Source of the DNA: DASYKS01 sp031404815
Lineage (GTDB): Bacteria > Acidobacteriota > Thermoanaerobaculia > Multivoradales > UBA5704
Length of the DNA: 64,000 bases
Reading direction: 5' to 3'
NCBI GenBank assembly: GCA_031404815.1
Contig: JANNIH010000090.1
Span: 13,752-77,751, forward strand
Positions 41,215-49,337 of the stretch are shown here, in pieces (position 1 is the stretch's first letter; the number at the start of each line of letters is the position of its first letter). The position numbers and the translations under genes were made by a program. The notes beneath the pieces were generated by a model. That model was not told where the DNA came from. It worked only from the letters and a program-made list of their open reading frames with translations, and searched no databases.

Positions 41215-43308
41215 TCAGCTCGCTTGGCGTAGGGAGGTCTCGGCTTCACGGAGGGCGGTGCGCAGATCTTCCTGGTCGGATTCGGTGAGCGGCTCTCCGG
41301 CGTAGGTCTCGCGGACGTAGAAGTCGATAATCCGCGCGGCCGGGGCGGCGGCGTTAGGGAAGCGATCGTTCGCGAGCTGGCGCACGGCTAAGGGTGGGAG
41401 CGAACCTGGAAGCGGGGTTCCCGAGCGGGCGAGGCGGAGGCGGAGGCGCTGGTAGGCGGCGGCCGTGGTCAGGGGGCGACGGCGTAAGACGATCCAGAGG
41501 ATCACTGCGAGAGTCACCACTAGGAACAGCACGGCGCCTGCGATCGCGAGCGGCGAGGCGGCGAGGCCTTCGGTCGAGTGGCTTTGCGGCGTGGGGATCG
41601 CCACCGGCTCGGGCAAAGAACCGGCGGATTCGTCTTTCGGGTCGCTTGAGAACAGGCCGCGAATCGCTCTCCACGCGCCGTAGAGTCGGCGGAGGATTTC
41701 CGCCTGGTCTCCGATGCCGAAGGTGAGGACGTAGCGATCCCAGCGGAAGAGCATGAAGTCGTAGGCCTGTTGGCCGAGCTGCCAGAAGCCGCCGGTCTCC
41801 GCGCTCGGGCGGCCGGAAGGGGGGGTCGGGTCGTAGATCCTCCACCCCTCGTCCGGTCCGGGGCCGACGTACGCCTCCACCCAGGCGTGGGCGTTGCTGT
41901 CGCGGACGATCACGTACCCTTCGAACGGGTTGTACTCTCCGCCCAAAAATCCGGTCACCAGGCGGGCGGGAATCCCTTGGCTGCGCAGCAGCAACACCAT
42001 CGACGAGGCGAACAGCTCACAGTGGCCACGCCGGGTTTCGAACAGAAACGTATCGAGCGGGTTGCCGCTCTTCCCGGCTCCGAGCAGCGTCGTCGTGTAG
42101 TCGGAGCGTTGGATCAGATGGGTTTCGAGCCGCGAAACCCGTTCGGCCGCAGCACCCTGCCCCATCACGTCCGCAGCGAGGGTGCGCATGCGGGGGGTGA
42201 CACCCGCGGTGTCGAGGACCGAGCCCCCTTCGACCGGAGGCGGCTCGCCGAGCAGCACCGGCCGCCGGGCCAAGGCGACGCGAAACTGGAGCGTGTCGAG
42301 AATCGGGTGCGGCAGCGCCACCCCGCCCCCCTGGTCGACCAGCAGAGAGAGAACGCCCGGTTCGACGATCGCGGTCTCGACCGGCAGCGGCAGACTCGTG
42401 CTCTTGAGCGGCCGCAGCCAGATCTTTGCCCAACGGACCGGCGGATCGGCGGAGAGCGTGTAGCGCAGGCCGCGACCGCGCGGCAGCGGCGCCCGGGTCG
42501 GTGAACGGCGCCAGGAGGCGTTTGCGAACAGGTCGTAGGTCGCCGCCTTCCAACGCATGTTTTCCGGATCGAGCGGCGTCGAGCCCGATTGCCACTGGAG
42601 ACGGAGGGCCACACCGCGGCTGTTGCGGATCTCGCCAATCGAATCGAGCGTCACATCATCCGTGAAGCCGGCGGCCTCGATCTGGGCACCGAAGCTCCCG
42701 CGGCCGACGATGTAGGGCGAACGGACGCGCGGCAGGAGCGCGAAGAGCGGCACCGCGACCACCAGGGCCGTAACCGTCGCGAACGCGAGAAAGCCGCCGA
42801 GCGGCACCTTTCCGAGCTCCGCCTCGTCGTGACCGTACTGGGCCAGGATGTGGAACCAGGCGAACCGCGCGAGCAGGGCGAGCGACACCGCGACGAACCC
42901 GATCAGATAGAGGACGATCGAGGGGTGAACGCTCGTGCCCATCGCGGCGAGGAAGAGGAAGAAGAGGCCGATCACGGTCTGCCACTTGTCCCCCTCGCGG
43001 CGCAGCGCGTAGAGCTTGACCAGCAGCGCGAACAGGCCGAGATGGAGCACCGGGCCGACCAACCGGCCGCCGCCGAGCGCCGTCAAATCGATGTAGAAGA
43101 ACGGCAGGTAGGCGACCCCGAGCACGTTCATGGCCCAGGTCGGCAGCCAGCGCTCCGGATCGCGCGCGGCGCGGCGCAGGAAGAGGAGGACCAGGGCGGC
43201 GTAGACGATGTAGACCGGCCACTCGAGCACCTCGTTGAACGGCAGCGGCAACGGAGCCACGAGGGCGAGCCAACCGAGCACGAGCCTTTTGCCGCGCGCG
43301 AACTTCAT
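41215..43308 (-). CDS. TgpA/DUF3488-type transmembrane transglutaminase-like protein
   Basis: 697 residues. Six or so N-terminal helices span residues 10-190 (VLGWLALVAPLPLPFNEVLE, IGLFFLFLAAMGTSVHPSIV). A periplasmic transglutaminase core follows: GHCELFASSMVLLLRSQGIP with catalytic Cys430, DSNAHAWVEAYVGP with His, and WRIYDPTPP with Asp. A further helix (SPLAIAGAVLFLVVTLAVIL) and a DUF4129-type cytosolic tail end the protein. TgpA of Pseudomonas is essential and associates with DUF58 and MoxR genes. The start overlaps the DUF58 stop by four bases. Confidence 0.9.
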   Translation of the reverse strand: MKFARGKRLVLGWLALVAPLPLPFNEVLEWPVYIVYAALVLLFLRRAARDPERWLPTWAMNVLGVAYLPFFYIDLTALGGGRLVGPVLHLGLFALLVKLYALRREGDKWQTVIGLFFLFLAAMGTSVHPSIVLYLIGFVAVSLALLARFAWFHILAQYGHDEAELGKVPLGGFLAFATVTALVVAVPLFALLPRVRSPYIVGRGSFGAQIEAAGFTDDVTLDSIGEIRNSRGVALRLQWQSGSTPLDPENMRWKAATYDLFANASWRRSPTRAPLPRGRGLRYTLSADPPVRWAKIWLRPLKSTSLPLPVETAIVEPGVLSLLVDQGGGVALPHPILDTLQFRVALARRPVLLGEPPPVEGGSVLDTAGVTPRMRTLAADVMGQGAAAERVSRLETHLIQRSDYTTTLLGAGKSGNPLDTFLFETRRGHCELFASSMVLLLRSQGIPARLVTGFLGGEYNPFEGYVIVRDSNAHAWVEAYVGPGPDEGWRIYDPTPPSGRPSAETGGFWQLGQQAYDFMLFRWDRYVLTFGIGDQAEILRRLYGAWRAIRGLFSSDPKDESAGSLPEPVAIPTPQSHSTEGLAASPLAIAGAVLFLVVTLAVILWIVLRRRPLTTAAAYQRLRLRLARSGTPLPGSLPPLAVRQLANDRFPNAAAPAARIIDFYVRETYAGEPLTESDQEDLRTALREAETSLRQAS

Positions 43309-44303
43309 GCCGCAGCCTCCGTGTCGAGCCGGAGGGCGAGGAAGGGCGCGCGCGGGTCGGAGCCGAGCAACGGTTCCGCGGCCGGTCCGACCGGTTGGAT
43401 CAGCGCGAGCGCTTCGAGAATCGCGAGCCGCTGCCGCCCTCCGGTGCCGTACGGCCAGCGCCCGTCGCGCGCCACCAGCTCGACCTCGTAGCCGCGTTTC
43501 AGATGCTCGACCGCCGCGGTCGCCGCCTCGCTCACCAGCCGCTCGAAGCGCTGCTGTTCGACCTCGGCGAGCGTCCCCACCCCGTTATCGAACAGGATCG
43601 AAAGCCGCCGGTTCCGTTCGCTCTCGCGCTCCATGTAGACCATAGTGCCGGTGCGGGCGGTCTGCTTCCAGTGGATGCTCCGCGGATCGTCGCCGCGGCG
43701 GAACGCGCGGAGCGAATGGAGATCGTGCCCCCAGCCGATGCGCCGCGACGGATCGTCCCCCACCGGCTCGGCTTCGGCGAGGTGAATGCCGTCGGAAGGG
43801 AACAGCTCGGGAAAGACCAACACCTCGGCATCTAGCCGATAGCGGGTGCCTTTCGAGAAAAACCCGAACGGAAACAGGCTCGAAACATGGGCGTTCGGAA
43901 CACGATGGCGACCGCGGGCCTGGAGCATCAGCTCGATCCGCCCCCGGCTCTTGCCGCCGCGGGGCAGATAGGGCACGAGCATCGTCCGGCCGCCGCCGTC
44001 GAGCGAGAAGAGCAGGAACCAACGCGGCCGGACTCGCCGCCGGCCGGCGAGCGAAAAGGTGGCGGAAACGATCTGGTTCGCGAAAATCTCGCCCGGCAGA
44101 TCGAGGGCGACGAGAAGCCCGCTCACATTCGAGCGCGAGGTGACGCCCGAGACGATGAGCACACCGAACATGATCGCGAGCGTGATGTAGAGCGCGTTGT
44201 TGCCGGTATTCGTCGCGGCGACCGCCACCACCAGGGTGAAGATGACGAACCAGACCCCGACCTTGGTGATCCGGATCCCTTCGGGAGTTTCGCGGCGCGC
44301 CAT
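43305..44303 (-). CDS. DUF58 domain protein (membrane-anchored vWA-like)
   Basis: 332 residues from ATG 44303. Two hydrophobic segments (VWFVIFTLVVAVAATNTGNN, LYITLAIMFGVLIVSGV) are followed by a long soluble part. RIGWGHDLHSLRAFRRGDDP holds the family's YxxGDxxRxIxW motif (FRRGDDPRSIHWKQTARTG). The vWA-like end reads LSILFDNGVG. Proteins of this kind act with MoxR ATPases in envelope assembly or stress. The gene lies between moxR and tgpA in one operon. Confidence 0.9.
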   Translation of the reverse strand: MARRETPEGIRITKVGVWFVIFTLVVAVAATNTGNNALYITLAIMFGVLIVSGVTSRSNVSGLLVALDLPGEIFANQIVSATFSLAGRRRVRPRWFLLFSLDGGGRTMLVPYLPRGGKSRGRIELMLQARGRHRVPNAHVSSLFPFGFFSKGTRYRLDAEVLVFPELFPSDGIHLAEAEPVGDDPSRRIGWGHDLHSLRAFRRGDDPRSIHWKQTARTGTMVYMERESERNRRLSILFDNGVGTLAEVEQQRFERLVSEAATAAVEHLKRGYEVELVARDGRWPYGTGGRQRLAILEALALIQPVGPAAEPLLGSDPRAPFLALRLDTEAAA

Positions 44304-44325
44304 GGGGCTAGGGGACCAGCCCCCC

Positions 44326-45366
44326 CTACACCGGCACCGGAGTCGCCGCGACGATCCGCTCGATCGCGCGTCGGGCGGTCGAGAGATCACCGCCACCGCG
44401 CTTCAGGATCACGCGGTGGGCGAGCACCGCGGGGGCGAGGCGCTGAACGTCGTCGGGCAGGACGAACGCGCGCCCTTCGCACAGGGCGAGCGCTTGGGCG
44501 GCGCGGTAGAGCCCTTGGAGGCCGCGGGTGGAGACGCCGAGCAGCAGCTCGGAATCCGCCCGGGTCGCTTCGGCGAGCGCGATCAGATAGTCGGCGAGCT
44601 TTTCGGTCACCTTCACCCGATCGACCGCCGCTTGCAGGTCGAGCAACTGGGTCCGATCGAGCACCGCGGGAAGATGCTCCAAACGCTCTTCAACCCCCCC
44701 TTCGAGCAGCAGGCCACGCTCGTCGGCGCGCGGCGGGTAGCCGAGCGAGAGCGACATCAAGAAGCGGTCGAGCTGCGATTCGGGGAGAGGGAACGTACCG
44801 TGGTACTCGAGCGGATTCTGGGTCGCGAGAACCAGGAACGGCTGCGGCAGGGCGTAGCGCCTGCGATCGACCGAGACCTTCCGTTCGCTCATCGCTTCGA
44901 GCAGCGCGCTCTGGGTTTTGGGCGTCGCGCGGTTGATCTCGTCGGCGAGCACGACGTGGCCGAACAGCGGTCCGGGGACGAACTCGAAGGCTTGAGTCTT
45001 CTGGTTGAAGATCGACACCCCTACGATGTCCGAGGGGAGCAGGTCGCTGGTGAACTGGATGCGCTGGAAGCCGAGCCCCAACGATCGGGCGAGCGCCTGG
45101 GCGAGCGTCGTCTTGCCCACCCCGGGGACATCCTGCACCAGCATGTGGCCGCGGGCGAGCAGGCAGACGGTGGCGAGGCGGATCACCTCCGCTTTGCCGC
45201 GCACCACCTGGGCGATGTTCGCCTCCAGTCGATGGATCGCCGCGGCGATCTCGACCGCGGAGACGGGGCCGACGGAAACCGGGGTGGCGGAGTTGGGGCC
45301 TGAGGGCTCGGGGGAGGGGATGAGAGCGGCGGGTTCGACGGCGGCGGGCATCAGGATCGTTTCCAT
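44326..45366 (-). CDS. MoxR-type AAA+ ATPase
   Basis: 346 residues. An Ala/Pro-rich N-terminal 35 residues is followed by the core: QVVRGKAEVIRLATVCLLAR, DVPGVGKTTLAQALARSLGL (Walker A), GPLFGHVVLADEINRATPKT (Walker B and the MoxR signature), LATQNPLEYHGTFPLPESQL and QLDRFLMSLSLGYPP (sensor and arginine-finger regions). MoxR proteins act as chaperone-like ATPases for vWA partners, here most likely the adjacent DUF58 protein. AAGAGG lies just before the ATG. Confidence 0.94.
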   Translation of the reverse strand: METILMPAAVEPAALIPSPEPSGPNSATPVSVGPVSAVEIAAAIHRLEANIAQVVRGKAEVIRLATVCLLARGHMLVQDVPGVGKTTLAQALARSLGLGFQRIQFTSDLLPSDIVGVSIFNQKTQAFEFVPGPLFGHVVLADEINRATPKTQSALLEAMSERKVSVDRRRYALPQPFLVLATQNPLEYHGTFPLPESQLDRFLMSLSLGYPPRADERGLLLEGGVEERLEHLPAVLDRTQLLDLQAAVDRVKVTEKLADYLIALAEATRADSELLLGVSTRGLQGLYRAAQALALCEGRAFVLPDDVQRLAPAVLAHRVILKRGGGDLSTARRAIERIVAATPVPV

Positions 45367-45459
45367 GCGCCTCTTGGTACGAGCCCGCGGGCCGAATCGT
45401 CGTGCTCGGGGTCCAGGAGCTGCGGAAAGGTCGCGACGGCACGCGTCGCGGCGGGTCTT

Positions 45460-46164
45460 CTAGTCGGAGAAATTGTAACGGAGGATCGACCAGATCGCGG
45501 AAACTCCGTCCTTCCAGCCGATTTTCTTCCCCTGGGCGTAGGTCCGGCCGTTGTAGGAGATCGGCACCTCGTAGACCCGGGCGCCCCGCTTCGCCACTTT
45601 CGCGGTCAGCTCGGGCTCGATGCCGAAGCGGTTCGAACGCAGAACGATGCCATCGAGCACCTCGCGCCGGAACACCTTGTAGCAGGTCTCCATGTCCGAG
45701 AGATTGAGGTCGGTCATCATGTTCGACAGCATGGTGAGAAACTTGTTGCCCACCGAGTGCCAGTAGAACAGGACCCGGTGCGGCCCGCCGAGGAAGCGCG
45801 AACCGAACACGACATCCGCCTCGCCATCCAAAATCGGCTGGAGCAGCACGGGATAGTCGCGCGGGTCGTATTCGAGATCGGCATCTTGAATCAGCAGCAC
45901 GTCGCCGGTCGCGGCGGCAAACCCGGTACGGATCGCGGCGCCCTTCCCCCGGTTCTCCGGCTGCTCGATCAGCAGGATCTCCGGGCTGCCGCGCTGGGCG
46001 ATCTCGCGCAGCAGCTCGCGCGTGCCGTCTTTCGAGCCGTCGTCTACCACCACGATTTCGAGCGCCACCCCGGCCGGCAGCGGAGCCGCCGCCACACGCG
46101 CGAGGAGGTTCTCGATCGTCGCGCGTTCGTTGAACGCCGGGATGACCACGGAAAGCCGTTTCAT
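45460..46164 (-). CDS. Family 2 glycosyltransferase (dolichyl/polyprenyl-phosphate sugar type)
   Basis: 234 residues. It begins LSVVIPAFNERATIENLLAR, with EIVVVDDGSKDGTRELLREI, NRGKGAAIRTGFAAATGDVL, and the DXD-type IQDADLEYDPRDYPVLLQPI. SRFLGGPHRVLFYWHSVGNK and DMETCYKVFRREVLDGIVLR place it near DPM1/Ppm-like synthases (no C-terminal membrane helices). It would move a hexose from a nucleotide sugar to a polyprenyl phosphate. It precedes moxR by 93 bases on the same strand. Confidence 0.9.
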   Translation of the reverse strand: MKRLSVVIPAFNERATIENLLARVAAAPLPAGVALEIVVVDDGSKDGTRELLREIAQRGSPEILLIEQPENRGKGAAIRTGFAAATGDVLLIQDADLEYDPRDYPVLLQPILDGEADVVFGSRFLGGPHRVLFYWHSVGNKFLTMLSNMMTDLNLSDMETCYKVFRREVLDGIVLRSNRFGIEPELTAKVAKRGARVYEVPISYNGRTYAQGKKIGWKDGVSAIWSILRYNFSD

Positions 46165-46239
46165 GAGGCGGCTAGTCTCCCACGGAACGACGGGAGGCGG
46201 TCAAGGAGGGTGGAACCGCGGGAAGCCCGCACCCTCGGC

Positions 46240-46245
46240 TACACT
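46240..46245 (+). promoter_or_regulatory. Possible -10 hexamer (TACACT) before ubiE/menG
   Basis: TACACT lies nine bases before ATG 46255 without a Shine-Dalgarno between, which would make the housekeeping operon's mRNA leaderless or nearly so. Confidence 0.3.
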
Positions 46246-46254
46246 ACCGCCGCC

Positions 46255-47001
46255 ATGCCCGACCCCTCTTCGCCCACTCCCCCGCTCGACAATCCCGTGG
46301 ATAAATCGGGACGCGCCGTGCGCGACATGTTCGCGGGCGTCGCTCCGCGCTATGACCTGCTCAACCACCTGCTCTCGGGCGCCCTCGATCTGGTTTGGCG
46401 GTGGAAATCCGCCCGGGCGCTCCGTGAGGTTTCGGGCGCTCCCGTGCTCGATCTCTGCTGCGGCACCGGCGACCAGGCGCTCGCGGTGGCCAAACGCGGC
46501 GCCCGAGTCACCGCGGGCGATTTCTGCGTGCCGATGCTCGCGCTCGCCCAGAAGAAGACGAGGAAGAAGAACCCAGCCAAGGGCACGATCCGCCCGGTCT
46601 GGCTCGCGGCCGACGCGCTCGCATTGCCGTTTCCCTCCGCGCACTTTGCGGCCGCGACCGTCTCGTTCGGTTTGAGGAACGTCGCCGATCTCGATCAGGC
46701 ACTCCGCGAGCTCGCGCGGGTGGTACGGCCCGGCGGGCGGCTCGCGGTGCTCGAATTCGCGCTGCCCGAGAACCGGCTGATCAAAAGCCTCTACCTGTTC
46801 TATTTTCTGAAAATCCTGCCGAGCATCGGCAAGCTCGTCTCGCCGCGCGGCTCGGCCTACAACTATTTGCCCAACTCGGTCCTCCCCTTCCCGCAACGCC
46901 GCGAATTCACCGACCGGATGAACTCGGCCGGATTCGCCGATGCCGCTTGGGAGAACCTATCGTTGGGCACGGTCTGTCTCTATACGGGGAGGGTTCGATG
47001 A
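46255..47001 (+). CDS. ubiE: Demethylmenaquinone methyltransferase / UbiE family
   Basis: 248 residues. The family signature DMFAGVAPRYDLLNHLLSGA opens the domain. The SAM-binding motif I is VLDLCCGTGDQALAVAKRGA, motif II LALPFPSAHFAAATVSFGLR, and NVADLDQALRELARVVRPGG is the post-motif segment; LEFALPENRLIKSLYLFYFL continues. It completes menaquinone by C-methylation of demethylmenaquinone at the membrane face. No ubiquinone genes are in view. Its stop overlaps the folD start by four bases. Confidence 0.93.
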   Translation: MPDPSSPTPPLDNPVDKSGRAVRDMFAGVAPRYDLLNHLLSGALDLVWRWKSARALREVSGAPVLDLCCGTGDQALAVAKRGARVTAGDFCVPMLALAQKKTRKKNPAKGTIRPVWLAADALALPFPSAHFAAATVSFGLRNVADLDQALRELARVVRPGGRLAVLEFALPENRLIKSLYLFYFLKILPSIGKLVSPRGSAYNYLPNSVLPFPQRREFTDRMNSAGFADAAWENLSLGTVCLYTGRVR

Positions 47002-47933
47002 GCGGAAAGATTCTCGACGGCCGCGCGCTCGCGGCAAAGATTCGCGACGAGGTCGCAGCAGGTGTCGCCGATTTGATCGCCAAAGGGGGGAGGAAGCCCG
47101 GCCTCGCGGTTATCCTCGCGGGAGAGGACCCGGCCTCGCACGTATATGTCGCGAGCAAGGTCAAAGCGTGCGCCGAGGTTGGCATGGTGGGCAAGAAGCT
47201 GACCCTGCCCGCCAACTTGACGGCCGCCGAGCTGCACGCCGCGATCGAGCAGCTGAACCAAGATCCGGAGATCGACGGCTTCTTGGTCCAGCTGCCGCTG
47301 CCGAACGGGCTGTCGGAACGCGACGCGCTGCTCGCGATCGATCCCGACAAGGACGTCGACGGCTTCCACCCCTCAAACGTCGGTCGCCTCTGGGTCGACG
47401 AGCCGGGCTTCACCCCGGCGACCCCCACCGGTATCATCCGCCTGCTGCGCGAGCATTACGCGGAGAGCGGCGACACGCTCGCGGGCAAAGAGGCGGTGAT
47501 CGTCGGCCGGAGCGCGATCGTCGGCAAGCCGATGGCCGGGCTGCTGCTGCGCGAACATTGCACCGTGACGATCGCCCATTCGAAGACCAAAGACCTCGCC
47601 GCGGTCTGCCGCCGCGCCGACCTGGTGATCGCCGCGGTCGGCCGGCCCGGGCTGATCGGCCCGGATCACATCCGGGAGGGGGCGGTGGTGGTGGACGTCG
47701 GCATCAACCGGGTGCGCGACGCGGCGACCGTCGCGCGGATGTTCCCGGGAGACGAGAAGAAAGCCGCGCAGTTCGCCGAGAAGGGTTCGATCCTGACCGG
47801 TGACGTCGATCTGAACGCGATCCTCGACAAGGTCGGCGCGGTCACCCCGGTCCCCGGCGGCGTCGGCCCGCTCACCGTTGCGATGCTGGTCGCGAGCACG
47901 CTCGCCTCCTCGCGCAGGCGGCAAGGGCTCTGA
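46998..47933 (+). CDS. folD: Bifunctional methylene-THF dehydrogenase/cyclohydrolase
   Basis: 311 residues from ATG 46998, overlapping the ubiE stop (ATGA). ASHVYVASKVKACAEVGMVG holds the catalytic Tyr and Lys (YxxxK). QLPLPNGLSERDALLAIDPD and DKDVDGFHPSNVGRLWVDEP follow the family order. The NADP site is IVGRSAIVGKPMAGLLLREH, and the C-terminal PVPGGVGPLTVAMLVASTL is diagnostic. It interconverts methylene-, methenyl- and formyl-THF in the cytosol and feeds purB and fmt reactions. The chain is about 25 residues longer than usual near the end (PGDEKKAAQFAEKGS insert). Confidence 0.95.
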   Translation: MSGKILDGRALAAKIRDEVAAGVADLIAKGGRKPGLAVILAGEDPASHVYVASKVKACAEVGMVGKKLTLPANLTAAELHAAIEQLNQDPEIDGFLVQLPLPNGLSERDALLAIDPDKDVDGFHPSNVGRLWVDEPGFTPATPTGIIRLLREHYAESGDTLAGKEAVIVGRSAIVGKPMAGLLLREHCTVTIAHSKTKDLAAVCRRADLVIAAVGRPGLIGPDHIREGAVVVDVGINRVRDAATVARMFPGDEKKAAQFAEKGSILTGDVDLNAILDKVGAVTPVPGGVGPLTVAMLVASTLASSRRRQGL

Positions 47934-47935
47934 GG

Positions 47936-48547
47936 ATGCCCCCTCTCCTGGTCGGGCTCACCGGCGGCCTCGCGAGCGGCAAATCGACCGTCGCGGGCAA
48001 ACTCGCCGAAGGTGGGTGCACGGTGGTCGATGCCGACGCGCTGGTCGCCGAACTCTATCGGCCGGGCGCGCCGGGGGCGCTCGCGATCGCCGAGCTGTTC
48101 GGCCCCACGGCGCTTAAGGCGGACGGGTCGGTTGATCATCGTGTCGTCGCGGCACGGGTGTTTGCCGACCCGCAGGCGAGGAAGGCGCTCGAAGCGGCGA
48201 TCCACCCGCTCGTCCGCACGCGCTTCGAGGAGATCGCGGCGGGGCTGCCTGCGGGCGCGATCGGGGTGCTCGAAGCGACGCTCTTGGTCGAAGCCGGGTA
48301 CGGTCCGACGTTCGATCTGATCGTCTCGGTCGAGGCGCCGACGGAGATTCGTCTCGCCCGCGCGGTCGCCCGCGGTCTGTCGCCCGAAGACGCAAACGCC
48401 CGCCTCGCGGCGCAGGGCGACGGCCTTAAGAGGCGCCAGGGTACCCATCGGGAGATCGACAACTCGGATGGCCCCGAGCATCTCTCCGAGCAGGTGGCGG
48501 TGCTGCTCGCCGACCTGCGCGCGCTGAGCCGACGGACCTCCGGATGA
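47936..48547 (+). CDS. coaE: Dephospho-CoA kinase
   Basis: 203 residues, normal length. P-loop: LVGLTGGLASGKSTVAGKLA. The DxDxxxxxL(Y) segment VVDADALVAELYRPGAPGAL matches coaE. IHPLVRTRFEEIAAGLPAGA and ATLLVEAGYGPTFDLIVSVE form the substrate-binding region, with RQGTHREIDNSDGPEHLSEQ near the end (the N-N/DG-sxxxL pattern). It phosphorylates the 3'-OH of dephospho-CoA. It starts two bases after folD and overlaps rdgB by four. Confidence 0.93.
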   Translation: MPPLLVGLTGGLASGKSTVAGKLAEGGCTVVDADALVAELYRPGAPGALAIAELFGPTALKADGSVDHRVVAARVFADPQARKALEAAIHPLVRTRFEEIAAGLPAGAIGVLEATLLVEAGYGPTFDLIVSVEAPTEIRLARAVARGLSPEDANARLAAQGDGLKRRQGTHREIDNSDGPEHLSEQVAVLLADLRALSRRTSG

Positions 48548-49101
48548 GCCCGAGCCGGCCGCTCCCCCCGTTCGTCCTGGTCACCGGCAACCCGGGCAAG
48601 CTGATCGAAGCGCGCCGGCTGGCCGGGTTTGATTTCGATGCGGTGGCCGTCGATCTGCCCGAGATCCAATCGCTCTCCTACGAAGAGATCGTGCGCGAGA
48701 AAGCCGCCGAAGCCTGGCGCCGTCTCGGGGTTCCGCTGGTGGTCGAAGAAGCGGGTTTGGGTCTTTCCGCGCTCAACGGCTTTCCCGGCCCGCTGGTCAA
48801 ATGGATGCTCGAAGCGGCGGGGCCGGAACGAATCGCGCGCACCGGCATCGCCCTCGGCGGCGCCCGCGCCACCGCCACTTGCCTGCTGCTCTACAAAGAC
48901 GGCGACCGCGAGATCCTCGCCCGGGGAGAGACCCACGGCACACTGGTATCCCCCGGCCGCGGCACGAACGGTTTCGGCTTCGATCCGGTGTTTTTGCCCG
49001 ACGGGTCGGACCTCACCTACGGCGAGCTGGACGGAGCGGAGAAAGACGCCTCTAGCCACCGCGGCAAGGCGTGGCGCGAGATGTTGCGGTTGCTCGGATA
49101 G
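48544..49101 (+). CDS. rdgB: Non-canonical purine NTP pyrophosphatase (HAM1/RdgB family)
   Basis: 185 residues. VLVTGNPGKLIEARRLAGFD is the family N-terminus, followed by LPEIQSLSYEEIVREKAAEA and LNGFPGPLVKWMLEAAGPER. The last is closer to archaeal/eukaryal ITPases than to E. coli RdgB. GFGFDPVFLPDGSDLTYGEL and SSHRGKAWREMLRLL complete it. In relatives VEDT supplies a catalytic Asp; here it reads VEEA (Glu69), a conservative change. It hydrolyses ITP/XTP/dITP to monophosphates. It is last of the ubiE-folD-coaE-rdgB run. Confidence 0.9.
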   Translation: MSPSRPLPPFVLVTGNPGKLIEARRLAGFDFDAVAVDLPEIQSLSYEEIVREKAAEAWRRLGVPLVVEEAGLGLSALNGFPGPLVKWMLEAAGPERIARTGIALGGARATATCLLLYKDGDREILARGETHGTLVSPGRGTNGFGFDPVFLPDGSDLTYGELDGAEKDASSHRGKAWREMLRLLG

Positions 49102-49337
49102 GTCCGCACCTCGCGGCGAGCCTCAAAGAAGTTCGGCTCTCGCCGGCCGTTGAGAAGGTGGTTTCTACCTACGCGGTGCGCCTCCGCCTGGGTACTAATT
49201 GCGCTTCCGGTGGAACAAACTTGACGGCTAAGTTAGGGCTCTCGAAACGCGCCATCCGGATTCGCATCGACCCCGCACCCGGCGCGTGCCCACGTTCTGC
49301 ACCGCAGAACCGACGAAGCACGACAGGAGATGTCACC

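Noticed and set aside
41770..43491. Plus-strand ORFs rich in Arg, Gly and His (41770-42504 and 42589-43491)
   Set aside because: They mirror the TgpA gene on the minus strand and have no start signals or recognisable motifs.
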